Source of the DNA: Tenrec ecaudatus
Taxonomy: Eukaryota; Chordata; Mammalia; Afrosoricida; Tenrecidae
Assembly: GCF_050624435.1 (NCBI RefSeq)
Contig: NC_134541.1
Span: 99,320,805 to 99,384,804, forward strand
Direction: 5' to 3'
Length of the DNA: 64,000 nucleotides
How positions within the stretch are numbered: position 1 is the first letter of the stretch; the number at the start of each line of letters is the position of its first letter. Of this stretch, positions 1-11,624 are shown piece by piece. Both the position numbers and the translations under genes were made by a program. The notes beneath the pieces are model-generated. The model saw only the letters and a program-made list of their open reading frames with translations, was not told the DNA's origin and searched no databases.

Positions 1-112
1 AGAGGGACACAGTGGCTACAATGAGAGGAGGGTGCAGGATCAGGCACTGTTTTGTCCCGTCGGGCACGTGATCCCTATCGGTCAGAACCAACTCAACGCC
101 ACCTAACAACTC
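1..112 (+). repeat. RTE (BovB-like) LINE, 3' end fragment
   Basis: The stretch reads like the sense 3' end of the RTE element seen elsewhere in the window: 'acagtggctacaatg', 'caggatcaggcactgtttt', then 'aaccaactcaacgccacctaacaac'. The same order of blocks occurs at 15780-15910 and 41020-41150. The element runs in from before base 1. Confidence 0.75.
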
Positions 113-878
113 GTTTTTTCACATTCATCTGAGCGACGGTATATTTAAAGAACCAGTAATGAAGTCCATTCAGTCCAAAGTTATAAATTAGAACGATGCT
201 TTTGATATTTATTTACTATTTTCATAAACCTCCTTAGACGTTTCATGAAATACTACATTTTTATTCCCTTGTATTTGTGACTTCAGTAAACGAACATATA
301 AATTAAAGAGAAAAAGTGCCAAACAACCAGAGGGTGACACACTGTCATTCATTCCGACTTTGCATTGCACCCAAATTCCCACGAGTTATTGTGACTGGAT
401 TATGCAACTCCTGAAAGTGTTCAAAGAACTTAAGTTATTGTCAGAAAAAGTTGCTGTAAGTTTAGCAGAAAGGGGTTTTTCCAAGATGAACATAATATTT
501 TCAGAGAAGAGAAGTCACCTGTTTCTAATCTATCAGATACAATGGCTACTGTCTAACTGGCTTACCTCTAAAGGAACAGGACCCTATTTCGACAGTGAAA
601 AGGTTGTTAAGGATCCATCACACAGCGCATGATGCTCAGATAAAAGCGAAGAATATTACAAGTGAGGACACCCATGGAGAAGAACATGGAAATATCTTTA
701 ATAACAATTTTACTGCTTTTTGTCAAGTACTTAATATTTTTCACTAATATTTCAAAACACTAAGATCATAATCAAATTTTGAATAATATTCTTATGGAAT
801 AATAAATTACCTTTGGGCACATCTTTTTCATACTTTAAAATAGTCACTAGGACAGCGAACAAGTTCTTTGAATCCCCC
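113..878. other. AT-rich sequence, no feature recognised
   Basis: Low-GC DNA with no repeat or exon that I recognise. The open frame at 360-632 has no recognisable domain, no splice context and ordinary AT-rich composition, so I do not call it a gene. Confidence 0.5.
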
Positions 879-1060
879 CAGTGCCCAAATCCACTGCCAC
901 AAAGTCCATTTTGACTCCCAGTGACTCTACAGGACAGGGCAGAACTGCTCCGTTCTGGGTTCCCAAAGCCGTAAGTCTCCATGGGACCAGACAGCTTCAT
1001 CCTTCTCCGTCAGAGCGGACAGTGGGCGTGACCTGCTGGTGTACAGTGCGCAGCTCCACT
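879..1060 (-). repeat. AfroSINE, antisense
   Basis: The antisense AfroSINE order is present: 'ccactgccacaaagtcc', then 'caggacagggcagaactgctcc', then 'ccgtaagtctccatgggacc'. The tRNA-like head is degraded. Confidence 0.75.
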
Positions 1061-1289
1061 CTAAATCCACTGCTCCGCCAGGGTTCAGTTACAGCAACAG
1101 ACACGGGACCCACCCAGCAGCGGAATGCAGTGGGTGAGGCAGAATTGAGAAATCTTCCAAGGGCACACGCTTTGAGTCAGGCCGGGCTGGGTTTTACCTT
1201 CTGAACATGAGGGTCTGTATTTAGGACAACAGCAATAGGAGTACCTGCTGGGGGTAATGGTGTGATGCGGGGTAAGTCTTTTGACCCTG

Positions 1290-1735
1290 TGTGGGCGAGG
1301 GCGAGGGCGAGGGAGGGCGTGAACAGGAGGATGTGCTCGGGGAGAAAGCGACTTCAGAAAGATGGAGTGGCACAGAGAGTGACTGTGGGAGGGAGAGGGA
1401 GGAAGGGAGACTAGGAGAAGCCTGCAGAGGTCCGGAAGAAGGGAGGGAGAAACAATGTGACAGGAGATAGGATGAAGTAGAAGTGAGAGGGAGAGAGAGA
1501 GGGAGAAATGGGGTAGATGGGGGGTGGGGGGGAGTGAGATGCAAAGAAAGGGTGGAGGTGAAGATACAGAGGCAGTTCCAGAAGGAAGTGAGAGAGGAGG
1601 GACTGGGAGACTGGGAGAGGCCGGGAGGGGAAGAAAAGCAAAGGTAGTGGCCACCTGGCCACCCCCGTGCAGGTGTCCTGAAGTGGATGAAGAGACCAGG
1701 GAGGATAGACAGAGAGGGAAAAGCAAGATAAAAGA
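1290..1735. repeat. Purine-rich (GGGAGA)n-like low-complexity tract
   Basis: About 450 bases are almost entirely A and G on the plus strand, with blocks such as 'gagggcgagggcgagg' and 'gagagagagagggagaa'. The bias opens long Pro/Ser/Leu-rich frames on the minus strand that are artefacts of composition. The flanking bases to 2324 show nothing else I recognise. Confidence 0.8.
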
Positions 1736-2324
1736 TGCTGGGAGAGGAACAGGTCGGCCCCAGCCCCTGCCGGGCTGCTCAGACAAGCTTCTCACTCCTT
1801 AATCAGCAGCTCTTCCGGAGACACACTGCCTTGGGCCACTGCTACTGCCCCACGAGCAGGCTTGTGCACAAGGAGCCCGAAGGGACTGCTCCTCCATCAA
1901 GGAGCCCAGAGCTCTCCCTTCGCCTGCAAGGTGTCCATCTACTAAGGTTTCTCAGGGAAGCTCCAGAAGCAGGACGCTTGATATCATGTCAGGAGGACTG
2001 GTTCTGGGCGACATGATTAAACAGGAAGGCTCTCCAGTAATTGCTGAGCAGCCAGCGCCCGGCAGATGATGAATAGGCAATCAGTCTATTCTTGGGTCTG
2101 CTCCTACTGCCCTTCTAATTGGGTGCCTCCAAGTCCCCAGGGGCCCATCAACCACAGTCATGTTCCCAGAGGTGCCGACTTGCCACCATAATGACCCATA
2201 TCAAACGTTCTGACGAGAACTGGGGACGATTCTGGAAGCAGTGACAAGCTGCCCTGTTGCCTTTCGTCCCCTCTTCCCAAGATCCGCTGTGAACCCTGGA
2301 CATGAAAGGTTCTTGAGATTTCTT

Positions 2325-2545
2325 CAGACTTGGGTTTGAATCCTGGACCTGCCAATTCCTAACTGCATAGCTTTGGGTGAATCAGTGTCCTGCCTCAAGC
2401 CTTCATTCCCTCATCTAATATTAGGGTTCACAGTACCCACCTAATATGATTCCCCCCCACCCGCAGAGACTCATGCTAATGTATGCAAATTGCCTGGCAT
2501 ATAGTAGACTTTCAATAAAGGATAGCTATTAGTATTATTATTAGA
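2325..2545 (+). repeat. MIR SINE
   Basis: Matches MIR in order: 'gggtttgaatcctgg', 'ctgccaattcctaactgcatagc', 'ccctcatctaat', then 'gcctggcatatagtagac' and 'tcaataaaggatagctatta'. This is a nearly full-length old mammalian SINE. Confidence 0.85.
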
Positions 2546-3059
2546 GAGGGCATTTCTGGCCAGGATGCAGAGGACTGGCAGCTTGACAAGCAAGACGCCA
2601 GAGCCCCATTTCGAAACCTCCCATCAAAGTGTGCAGTTGCCCTCATTAGAATTCTCATTAAAGCTCCGATAATGAGAAATGTGCCAGAAGACGCTGCTCC
2701 AGCCCCCAGGAGAAAACAGGAAGTGGGAGGACAAAAAACAAAGCACAGCAAGGAAAGGGGACTTTGCCCAGCAGCGGGGGCTCTCTTCTTGTTCTTGGTG
2801 GGAGTCCAGTAGGATTGGGTGAACCCTCCCTCCCTCCTGTGCTCTCCAGCTGACCTCACGGGCATGGGGTTTCAGAGTCCTCTTGTCCAAAGGTAATCGG
2901 TCCCTGCCCAAGGGGATCTAGTTTTCCTCCCTGCTTCGGAACTGATGGACGTCAGGAGACGGAGTGTACCAGGAGGACGCATGGTGTTAGTGGGTGGCTT
3001 CAGACAAGAGGTTCCGGATCGAGGTTGTGAATGTCAGCATCGCTCAGGTAACCAACAAA

Positions 3060-3200
3060 CAGCCAAGTCAGTTGCCACTGCGGGGGCCTACCAGTGGAGC
3101 TCTGGGCACCTGGGGTTTCCATACTTTTTAGAAGTAGATGTCCAGGTTCTTCTTACAAGGCACCTCTAGGTGGACTCAAACCAGCACCATTTGTTTACTA
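3060..3200 (-). repeat. AfroSINE fragment, antisense
   Basis: Contains 'agaagtagatgtccaggttc' and 'cacctctaggtggactcaaacc', the head-side blocks of the AfroSINE variant also seen at 19130-19318 and 48415-48535. Confidence 0.6.
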
Positions 3201-3396
3201 GCTGGGCAAGCGATCTGTCCCCACAACCTGGGGATTCCCCTTCCTATGGGGTTTGCCACACGGCAGTGGCACAAGGTGGAAACTTAAAAGGACAAGCCAG
3301 GCTGAGTATCATGATGGCAGGGCCATGGACTTCTGCATTGACACCAGGCCATAGGAGTCTGTCTGTGGGAAAAGCATATGCCTTTGTTCCCATGTA

Positions 3397-3595
3397 GGAT
3401 CCCTGGTGGTGCAGGGGGTTAAACATCAGGCTGCTAACCAAGAGCTCCGAGGCTCAAACTTACCCCCAGTGGATCCACAGGGAAAAGATGAGGCTGTCTG
3501 CTTCTATAAGGCTGTCCAGGCGCAGAGTGCCTACAGAGCAGTCCTCCTCGGTCCTAAGGGAAACTATGAGTTAGAATCAGCTCAAGGGGAGTGAG
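3397..3595 (+). repeat. AfroSINE, sense, near full length
   Basis: Starts at 'gatccctggtggtgcag', runs through the box A region 'ggttaaacatcaggctgcta', box B-like 'gaggctcaaactta', 'aagatgaggctgtctgcttc' and ends 'actatgagttagaatcagc'. The stretch 2546-3060 before it holds nothing I recognise. Confidence 0.85.
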
Positions 3596-3829
3596 TGTGG
3601 ATTTTTTTAATAACTTACTTTTGTTTTACGTTAAAGTGTAGCAGAGAGCTGTCCACAGAATCCAGTCATAGCTAAAGGTACAGGCTGATTTAAAGACGCG
3701 ATGGAAGCCCCTCTGCTGCCATGTCTAGTGACTATGCATCTTAGAACAAATGTCCCCAAAGTGTTGATGACACAGGTATGAGGGGAGGGGAGGAGGGTAC
3801 TTCATGATCCCCGCCCTGAAATCACTGCC

Positions 3830-3960
3830 CTCCATGCACTTTCAGCCACTCCTTATTGAGGGTGCCCTCTGTGCCAGGCGCTGCAGTCAGTGTTGAGAAC
3901 AGCAGTCATCAAAGGCTTGACAACTCATGGAGCTCCTAGCCTGCTGAGTGGACATGCATG
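3830..3960 (-). repeat. L2 LINE 3' end, antisense
   Basis: 'cactccttattgagggtgcc' followed by 'tctgtgccaggcgctgcagt' and 'catggagctcctagcct' is the reverse complement of the L2 3' end. Confidence 0.7.
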
Positions 3961-4199
3961 ATAGGGGTAAAACATCAGAAAATGCACCAAATCACATGTT
4001 GGAAAGAGCTAAGTGCTGTTTGAGACGCGGAGGGGTGTGTGCAGAGGTGAGGTAGGTGGTGGGGACATTGGCAAGACAGGGGGTGCAGCCCTATGGAGAG
4101 GCTGCTAGGAGAAGCCTCACTGAGAAGGTGAAAGATGAGTCAAACCCTGCAGAGGGAGAGAAGGAGCAGGAGAGAAAGGGAGTTTTCAGAAGGGGGTCC

Positions 4200-5330
4200 T
4201 CAGAGTTTCTTGGCCTCGCTATGAGAGATGTGTGGTGACAGCAGCCCTGGCCTTTCCTTGGCACCAGGTGGGCTGGATCAGGGCACCACTGGCCTTTCCT
4301 TGGCACCACTGCCCAAGGGCTCAGAAGAAGGCATGTTTGGAGGGCTTCTGGAACCAGCAGGGTGGGCGTGGGGGCAGAGGTCATAGGATGAGGCCCCTCT
4401 GCCTTGGGGTGCAATGGGAGCGGACGAGGAAGGCAGGAGAGTGTCACTTTTGGTCTCGGGGGCAAGAGAGAGCTGTTAGACATGGTGAGGAGAACTTTAC
4501 CCAAAGCTGGGGTTCTCTCTCTCCGAAAGCTGGAGGTCTACTTACTTCCTGAAAACCAGCCACTGAAATCCCAGGGGGATCCAGGGAGACCCGGGACAGC
4601 CCTGGAGTGCCCTCAATGGCAACCAGTTTGGGTTTGGTTCTCTATGGCCAAGCAGGGAGTGGACAGGCCACAAGCCCTGTCACTGCCTGACGTGGTCACT
4701 AAGTAGGCGGTCCCCTGGATAACTCTTCAGACTGAAGATGCCACTGGAGATCCATGCTGGGCTTAGCAAGGGAGCCAGTCTGGGGGCTCTCTCCATCAGA
4801 ATTGAGACCAGGGGCTGCATGCAGGTGGTTATTATGGGAAATAAGACCGAGGAAAAGGAGGGGGCAACAGGAATGTCTGAAGCAACAGAAGGAGCAGAGT
4901 CCATGTAGGCACCTTATGGAGAGGTGGCCACCATGTTCTTGCCTGGAGCCCACCAAGAGCATTGGGAAGGACTCCTCGAATCGAGAGCACAAAGCAGGGG
5001 CTGTGCACCTCACTGGCCAAGGAGTGCACGCAGGTCAGACAGGCCGAGAAGGCTCCTGATGCCAGAGCCCATGTCAGAGGCAGAGCAGAGCCACAAAGCC
5101 TACCAAGCCTGAGTGCTCTCTGTCTCCACTTGAATAGCTGGTTGTCATAGCAACAGATGAACTATAAAAAGAGGAGGTGAGGGGCAAGAGGTACCAGAGG
5201 TCAAAGTGGTCACTGGGCATTCTCTGTCTGGGGACTCTTTGCCTCTGTGCACCAAGAGGTGGCAATTTGGGAATGGTGAGTCTCCCCCACCAAGGCCATT
5301 ACCTTGTGCAGTCTCAACCTTTTCCCACCT
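4200..5330. other. No feature recognised; small tandem duplication near 4250-4310
   Basis: No exon or named repeat seen. 'ctggcctttccttggcacca' occurs twice about 41 bases apart (near 4248 and 4289). Several overlapping open frames are short and have no recognisable domain. Confidence 0.45.
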
Positions 5331-5470
5331 GCCACTTACGTGGTTCTCAGAACAGTCTTGCAGGAAGACAGAACCTGGGTAGAGAGGCCTAGAGTGCAGA
5401 CAAAGGGAGATGTTCAGGGACCTTACACAGCTAGGTTAAAGCCACATAGCGTGTAGGTACCTGAGTCACG
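5330..5470 (-). repeat. MIR SINE fragment, antisense
   Basis: 'ttctcagaacagtcttgcagg' leading to 'acacagctaggttaaagcc' fits antisense MIR, 'ctcacaacagtcc...cacacagctag'. Divergent. Confidence 0.5.
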
Positions 5471-5789
5471 TCAAGGTCTATGCATGGGAGTCTCAAAGGA
5501 TGGTCCAGCAGCCGCCTGCATCAGCAACTCTGGTATGTGTGCCTCTGAAAGTGCAGACTCCCAGCCCTCCTCACTCCTAACCTCTGGTCACAGGATTCAT
5601 CCAAGTCACCCTCTCCCTCTGCAGCAGCTGCCTCTCCTGCTCCGTCCAATGTCCATGTGGAAGCCAACCATGTTACCACTCCCCTGGGCAGAGACCGTGC
5701 TCAGCCCAAAGCGAATCCTCTCCCGAGTCCTGGAAAGAAAACAGCACACGGGGTTAAACTACATGCATTTAAACCCAAGGCATTCCTTC

Positions 5790-6040
5790 TTGTGTGAATT
5801 GCCATCGAGTGGACTCTGACTCCTGGCGACCTTGTGTCCAGCAAGACAAAACGCCCTCTAGTCCCACGTCATTCTCACAACTACTGGCAGAGCTGAATCC
5901 ATTGTTGAGGCTCCTGTGATCGATTCATCTTGCTAAGGTCTCCTTTGCCATGGGGGCCCTCAACTTCGCCAGCAAGACGCCCTCCTCGAGTTTCACCTTT
6001 CTCGTGACATGCCCAACGCAAGAAAGTTGGGATCCGCAGG
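5790..6040 (-). repeat. RTE LINE fragment, antisense
   Basis: Antisense RTE blocks: 'attgccatcgagtggactctg', 'cattctcacaactactggc', 'cattgttgaggctcctgtg', then 'gccagcaagacgccc' and 'ctcgtgacatgcccaa'. Compare 37830-38235. Confidence 0.7.
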
Positions 6041-6104
6041 ATTTGTTGTGGCAACTTTCCCCAAGTGGATCACTGCAGAAGAAGCTCACAAAAGCAAAAG
6101 TCTT

Positions 6105-6285
6105 TTCGTCCTAGTCTGTCTTAGCCTAGACGCTCCACTGAATTCTGCCCCCCATGGGAAACCCTCCTGGTGGTTGAAACACTAGCCGCATAGCTTCCAG
6201 CTCTAGAGCCGTATCGAAGTCATCGCCGATAGACGGGGAAGACAACATGCGCACCTAGTTTGGACCATGCCCAGTATCCGGCAAA
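6105..6285 (-). repeat. tRNA-Gly-like SINE fragment, antisense
   Basis: 'tcctagtctgtcttagcct' and 'agacgctccactgaa' match the middle of the second SINE family of this window (compare 34480-34825). The tRNA part is poorly kept. Confidence 0.5.
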
Positions 6286-6764
6286 ATGGGGAGAAGTGGA
6301 AGCCACTTAAGAAGGGAGAGTTCTGGACCAAGAGAGCTGATTCTAAAGGTTTCCTGGACGTGGCCTCAACCTCATAGGGGTGAGGGAACCACCTCCAAGT
6401 GCATGCTGCTAGTTCCAGAACTGGAATGAAAGCTATGCATTGCCTGGGCTGGACCAGGGCTCCTATGAGGCTGCCATATGCAAAGACGCAGGCAATTCAT
6501 CTCTGCTGTCCGCATCACCAGCACAATTAGCGTGACTTCTACTTCCCTCTCCTCACCCTGCTTCATGCACTCCAGTTAAACCCTGAGTGGTTTCCCAGGA
6601 TCTCCAAGATACCCTTATCCCTCCTGAGGTTCTGGGTGGAAGTGGAGACCCCGGGCCATCACAGACACTTGCCATCTTCAGAGGAGCTGTTGGCATTGGG
6701 CCTTGAAGGAGACAGGGACTTGAAGGTTCCTAACTCCTAACTGATCTGAAACTTTCGACTGTGG

Positions 6765-6950
6765 TGGGGGTTGTTGTTATGTGCCCATTACTCTGCCCTC
6801 TAGTGACCCCGCATGATAATGGAACTGCCCCCAGGGGGTTTCCTAGACTATAATCTTTATGGGAGGACCTTTCTCCCGTGGAGTCACTGGTGGATTGAAC
6901 CATTGACTTCTCGGTTGGCATCCAAGTATTGAAGCATGCGCCACTAGGTT
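6765..6950 (-). repeat. AfroSINE, antisense
   Basis: Begins with the (GTT)n tail 'gttgttgtta', then 'ggaactgcccccaggg', 'ctataatctttatggga' and 'gtcactggtggattgaacc'. It abuts the next copy in the same orientation. Confidence 0.75.
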
Positions 6951-6954
6951 AATG

Positions 6955-7145
6955 GGGTCTCACCAGTTCCAATTCATAGTGCCTGTACAGAACGCAGTAG
7001 AACTGTCCTGGTGGGTCACCTAGGCTGTAATCTTCACAGAAACAGATCGCGAGGTCTTTTCTCCTATGGAGTCACTGGTGGGTTTAAAGTGCCAACCTTG
7101 AAGTTAGCGACTGAGAGTCTAACCAGTGTACCATCAGGGCTCCTT
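6955..7145 (-). repeat. AfroSINE, antisense
   Basis: 'ccaattcatagtgcctgtac', 'agtagaactgtcctgg', 'tcactggtgggtttaaagtg' and the terminal 'accatcagggctcctt', which is the antisense 5' end of the SINE. Confidence 0.8.
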
Positions 7146-7469
7146 GCAATAAGGTAGGCAGCTGGGAGACAAGAATACGGACAGAAAGTAAAACAAGGAA
7201 GGAACGCCAAGACCAAACCCATGGACACCGAGAATATTCTGACTCAGAGAGAGCATCTCATAGCCTGTAAATCTCTATGGGAGTAGACAGCTTCATCTGT
7301 CTCCAGTGGAGCAACTGGTGCCCAAAGCCAAACCCGCAGTGCCACCAGAGCTCTGACAAGGAAGGAAGTGAGGTGAAAAGAAGAGGCTCCAGAGTCAAAG
7401 ACAGAGCAGAGGGGGACAAAGAAGGAGAGAGCCTACTGGATTCCAAAGGAAGGACAGTACCTACGATTT

Positions 7470-7605
7470 ACGGCCTCCTCTCTAAATGCCACCATCCTGG
7501 AAGGCAGGACTGTGCCTGATTCATTTCTGTGTTCTGGTACCTAGCCCTGAGTCTGGCATATAACAGATGCTCAGTATATATTTGTCAAATAAATCATAGC
7601 TCATA
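7470..7605 (+). repeat. L2 LINE 3' end, sense
   Basis: 'aggcaggactgtgcctgatt', 'ctggcatataacagatgctc' and 'agtatatatttgtcaaataa' follow the L2 3' end closely. Confidence 0.8.
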
Positions 7606-7944
7606 AAGATATCTCAGCCCAGAACAAACAGACACAAGGGGCACTGTGATTGTTACAGGAAGAAACTCAATTTGGACAGGCAACCCTGGTTGCCAAGGTG
7701 ACACGAGCTATGAAGAGTGGCCAGGCATCTTACCTTAAACCATGCAGGCCCCAAAGACAAGCCACAAGGTCACCAGCCACATCTTCACAGGGAAATTATC
7801 CAAGATATCTTCATGAGGGTGGGGGGGGGGGGCAAGGAGATCCTTGTCATTCCCCGGGCTCATCGAACCAGGGCTATCATCCCACAGAAGGTCGGCATTG
7901 GATATCCAGCTCATGTGGTTTCTGGTTTCCCAGGGCTCCTTATA

Positions 7945-8022
7945 ACTCATTTCCTTTTCCACCCAGCCCACTGGGTTACCAGCTCAATGCTTAACCACTA
8001 TGACACCACGGTCCCTTTGCAT
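7945..8022 (-). repeat. AfroSINE 5' fragment, antisense
   Basis: 'cttaaccactatgacaccac' ahead of 'ggtccctttg' is the antisense AfroSINE head; the rest has decayed. Confidence 0.45.
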
Positions 8023-8309
8023 TATCCATACTTACCTTAAGTATGAAAACCTGCGTCTCTTGCTTGGGATGGGTATGCATTCTAAGAACTAGCATATTCC
8101 AGGGTGAGCCTTTGTGGGACATTATCTGAAATTGCCCCTTTGCTTGGCTTTTCCGGGTCCCTTCCCACCAATTTCTCCTTGGATCCCTTCCTTCCTTGCA
8201 CATGCATCTGTTTCTGGATAATCCAACCCACACAAAAGTTCATGTACCCCATTAGCTTGGTTTCCAAGGGGTTGGATCAGTGAGAAACAGATGCATTATA
8301 TTAATACCA

Positions 8310-8510
8310 GCTTCAACTTATCCATCACTCAGTTTTGTGCACGACTCATCTCAAATCCTCAGCAAGTCTTCAAGGCAGTTAGGTTTGTGTCCATTCTACA
8401 GGTGAGAACACTTAAGCTTTGAGCCCAGTAATTTCCCCTAAAGTCACATATCTGTGACAAGGGCTGAAGCAAGGAATTCATACCCAAAGCTCTCTCATTT
8501 CCTGCCTCTC
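8310..8510 (-). repeat. MIR SINE, antisense
   Basis: 'tgtccattctacaggtgaga', 'aagctttgagcccagtaa' and 'aagtcacatatctgtgac' follow antisense MIR ('ccattttacagatgagg...aaggtcacacagct'). Confidence 0.65.
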
Positions 8511-8739
8511 TATATGGCATCTTGAAAAATCCATTTTTCTTTCCTCTGTCTTCCATCAACTGGTTATTTTAGAAGGTGGTGGGAGGGGCTGGTCTCTCTT
8601 CAAGGGCTCAGCACAATGCCTGCCACAGTAGGTGCTTCGGATTTGCTAAGCGAATGACTAACTGAGGTGCTTTGAGTCGCTTCAAGGATTCAGAACGTCC
8701 TCTAAATTTTCTCCCCAAATTCTGTTGACCCCATGTTGA

Positions 8740-9862
8740 AAAAACATAAGATACACAGGAGGCAGATTCCCCTGGAGAACAAAGACATCCAGAACAAAGG
8801 CTTTAGCACCAGCCTGGTGTTGACTTCTGTGACCTTCAATCTAGGGGGTCAGCAGCTGACACCCGACTGACAGCATTCTGGTACATAAAACTCAGGTCTC
8901 TTCCTTTGATACGGGGACTGCAAAATATGACAACAAAATTACAGCACCAAAAATGCTTCAATCACCAGCAAGTCACATAAAAGAAAACATAAGAGGTACG
9001 GCTTCAAGACCTAGTTTTCAACAACGGATGCTCAGAAGTTAGACTCTGAAAGCATTAGCAACAGAGTACCAAATCAGTGCAATGGACCGTCTCAAATGTA
9101 AAACTGTTAGTTCAACAAAGAAGATATAAAATGACCAACAAGGACTTGAAAAACGCTCCCTGTCGTTGCCATTAAACCCACTGCCATCAAGTCCATTCCA
9201 AATCATAGTGGCTCCACGGGGCAGGGCAGAATTGCGCATTGGGATTTCTGAGACAACATTATGGGAGCAGACAGACTTATTTCTCCTACAGACTGACTGT
9301 GAGTTAAAACTGCTGACCTTGCCATCGGCAGCTCTCTGCTCATCTCCAAAAACACAACGAGATGCCGCTTCACCACCATTAAGATGACGAATAGTTGAAA
9401 ACTCAACAACAACACAAGCAAAAGGTGACAAAAGTTGGCGAGGACGTGGATGACTGTCAGAGAATGCATTTCTGTTCCAGGAAGCCATGCACTTGGGCTA
9501 TTTCTATAATAGCAGCACTCACCTGCCTACGATGCCAAGAGTCCATCAACAGATGAACCAAGACAGACAATATGGGACAGACGTCTGACGGAAAGCTATG
9601 CTTACAGCAAGGGAAAGGAAGTCCTGATTTGCTACAACATGGATGAATATATATGAATATATATTAAGTGAAGCCAGTCAATAGCAAAAAGATAGTGTAT
9701 GATCTCACTGATATGAGCTATCAAGAATAAGCAATTAAGCAAATACGTTTGTTAGTGTTTACCAAGGGCTAGTAAGGGAAGGGGGATCATTTAAATGATG
9801 AGTACTGTGTATGGTGATGGGAAAGGCATCGATTATTATTGATAAAGGTTAAAATACATCAC
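8740..9862 (+). repeat. Old L1 (L1M-type) 3' ORF2 and tail, split by an AfroSINE
   Basis: Past the SINE, 'acaacgagatgccgcttcac', 'gttggcgaggacgtggatga', 'tccatcaacagatgaacc', 'acaacatggatgaatatata' and 'gaagccagtcaatagc' are the familiar blocks of the last part of L1 ORF2 in order. Bases 8900-9160 are probably the preceding part. No frame is intact. This is a dead, 5'-truncated copy. Confidence 0.8.
9168..9352 (-). repeat. AfroSINE, antisense, inserted in L1
   Basis: 'aaacccactgccatcaagtc', 'ggggcagggcagaattgcg', 'ttatgggagcagacagac' and 'aaactgctgaccttgcc' are the antisense AfroSINE blocks. It interrupts the L1M element, so it is younger than that L1. Confidence 0.8.
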
Positions 9863-10389
9863 TGATATAAGTAATATTAAAAAAGTGAGAAAGCATTGAC
9901 TTGGCAAGTGAGCCTACAAAAATGGCAAAAGAATGTAGAATAATCAACAAAGAGGAGAAAATCAGCCACCAACACATTGTAATTGCTTCTTTGGGGTCTG
10001 CTCATTATGTGACACTTAGGGTGAAGACAATTTACTTGGATATTAAGATTTCTTAAAACGAGGTGCTTGTTATCCTATTTGAAAAGGAGCATTATCACAC
10101 TGGAATATAATTCAAACCTCTGAACTTGAAAAGGGGGAAAATTCAAGAGGATGTGACCAAATTATTTTAGAAACCATGACATTTCTTGATGTGACATGCT
10201 TTCTTTGAACTACACAATGAAGCCAGAGTTAGGATTTGGAATGTGATAAGAAACTAAGCAATATGCCAAGCTGATGATTCAGACATGCTTCTTCTCTTGC
10301 AAATGTTTAACCATGAGGATTGGATCCAGAGAGTACCAGCAATTTGGGGCAAGTTAAGTGGAATGGAGGTCCTTGGAGGGGGGGGGCAG

Positions 10390-10578
10390 TGGTACACAAT
10401 TGGCTATGAAAATTAAGGTTGGGGGGTGCAAACCCCCTCAGTAGTACCATGAAAGAGAAGTCCTGGGGATCTGCTTCAGGATTACAGTCAAGAAAGCTCT
10501 ATAGGCAGTCCTACTCTGTAACATATGGGGTGGCCATGCGTTGGAATTGCTTCAACACAACTAAGAGCAACAAATGGG
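10390..10578 (+). repeat. AfroSINE, sense
   Basis: 'gcaaaccccctcagtagtac', 'gcttcaggattacagtcaag', 'gcagtcctactctgtaacat' and 'ggtggccatgcgttggaatt' are the middle and 3' blocks of the SINE. The 400 bases before it (9990-10390) show nothing I can name. Confidence 0.7.
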
Positions 10579-10689
10579 ATGGTAAAAATGGTAGGACAAA
10601 CAAATCCAGTGCATCCTCTGTGACATTGAGTAATTAATAATATGACTTCTAAGTGTGCATATATATCAAATGAGATTACTATGCCATTC

Positions 10690-11622
10690 GGGGTTACTAG
10701 AAAAATTAAAGATCAGCTTCTTTGCTCAGCGTTTGCCCTCATGAAGAAATATGGGTGCTATAGCTAAGTGTGGTGAAGAAAGCAGATGGTGCCTGGCTAT
10801 CAAAAAGAATTGCGTCTGGGGCCTTAAAGGCTTGTCTCCACACAAGTAGCAACCTAAGTGAGTTGTCCGCTAAGTCCACATGAAAGAAGCACACACGCCT
10901 GTTTGAGCCGAAGAAGAAATAAAGTCCAAATCCAAAGGAGGAAATGGTATCAGAGCTAAAAGTGTGAACGCCCAATTTACAAAAGGCAGTGGATAATAGT
11001 AGAAACTCCAAGTCCATTTGCAGGGTCCCTTCATGGATGAAGGGAGAAAGACAGCGCTTTCTGTCCGACTCGCATAAAGACGTAGTTTCAGAAACCCAGC
11101 ACGGCACTTCTATCCTGTTCGACTTGGTGGCGGTGGATTTGGTTTTGGGTTGACGTGGACTAAGTCTCTGAGGAATCCCCTCTGGACATAGTTGAGAGGT
11201 GTGAATACCCTTGCTATCAGACAGAGAGTCTTGTCAATGTGATCATGGAAGACGTAATTAAGTTAAAATGTGATACCTGATCGTTTGATCTTCCTTTTGA
11301 CCCATTTAAATTTTGTCCTGGTTTTTAGTACTTCCTGTTTTTCTTTATTTGTTCTTTTTCTCTGGTTTATTTTGTTATTGTTGTTGGTCTTTTGATGTTG
11401 TTGTTGTATGTTTTCCAAAATATGAAGTCCAGGATGGGTGAGCTATAAAGACAGTAACTGGATTAAGGACTTATTGTGGGCACGGAGAGTGGACAGAATG
11501 GGGAACTAATAATGAATGCAAGAGGGAAGGAAGTGATCCGGAACGGATTGTTGGGATGATTGTACGATTCCTTTTAATTCGACTGAACTATGCCATGTGA
11601 AGCGTATGTCAATAAAACCACA
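10690..11622 (+). repeat. L1-type 3' UTR, lineage-specific LINE (type A)
   Basis: Non-coding sequence that recurs in the window. 'gatggtgcctggctatcaa' is shared with 14750, and the T-rich 'ttttgacccattt', 'agtccaggatgggtgagcta' and 'gagacagtaactgg-like' blocks are shared with 33660-33900. It ends in 'gtcaataaaacc'. I infer it is the 3' UTR of a lineage-specific L1; no coding part is present. Confidence 0.6.
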
Positions 11623-11624
11623 TG

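Noticed and set aside
360-632. 90-residue open frame near the window start
   Set aside because: No homology recognised and no supporting splice or promoter context.
1085-1795. 236-residue open frame on the minus strand, rich in Pro, Ser and Leu
   Set aside because: It lies across the polypurine tract; its composition follows from C/T-rich codons and no domain is recognisable.
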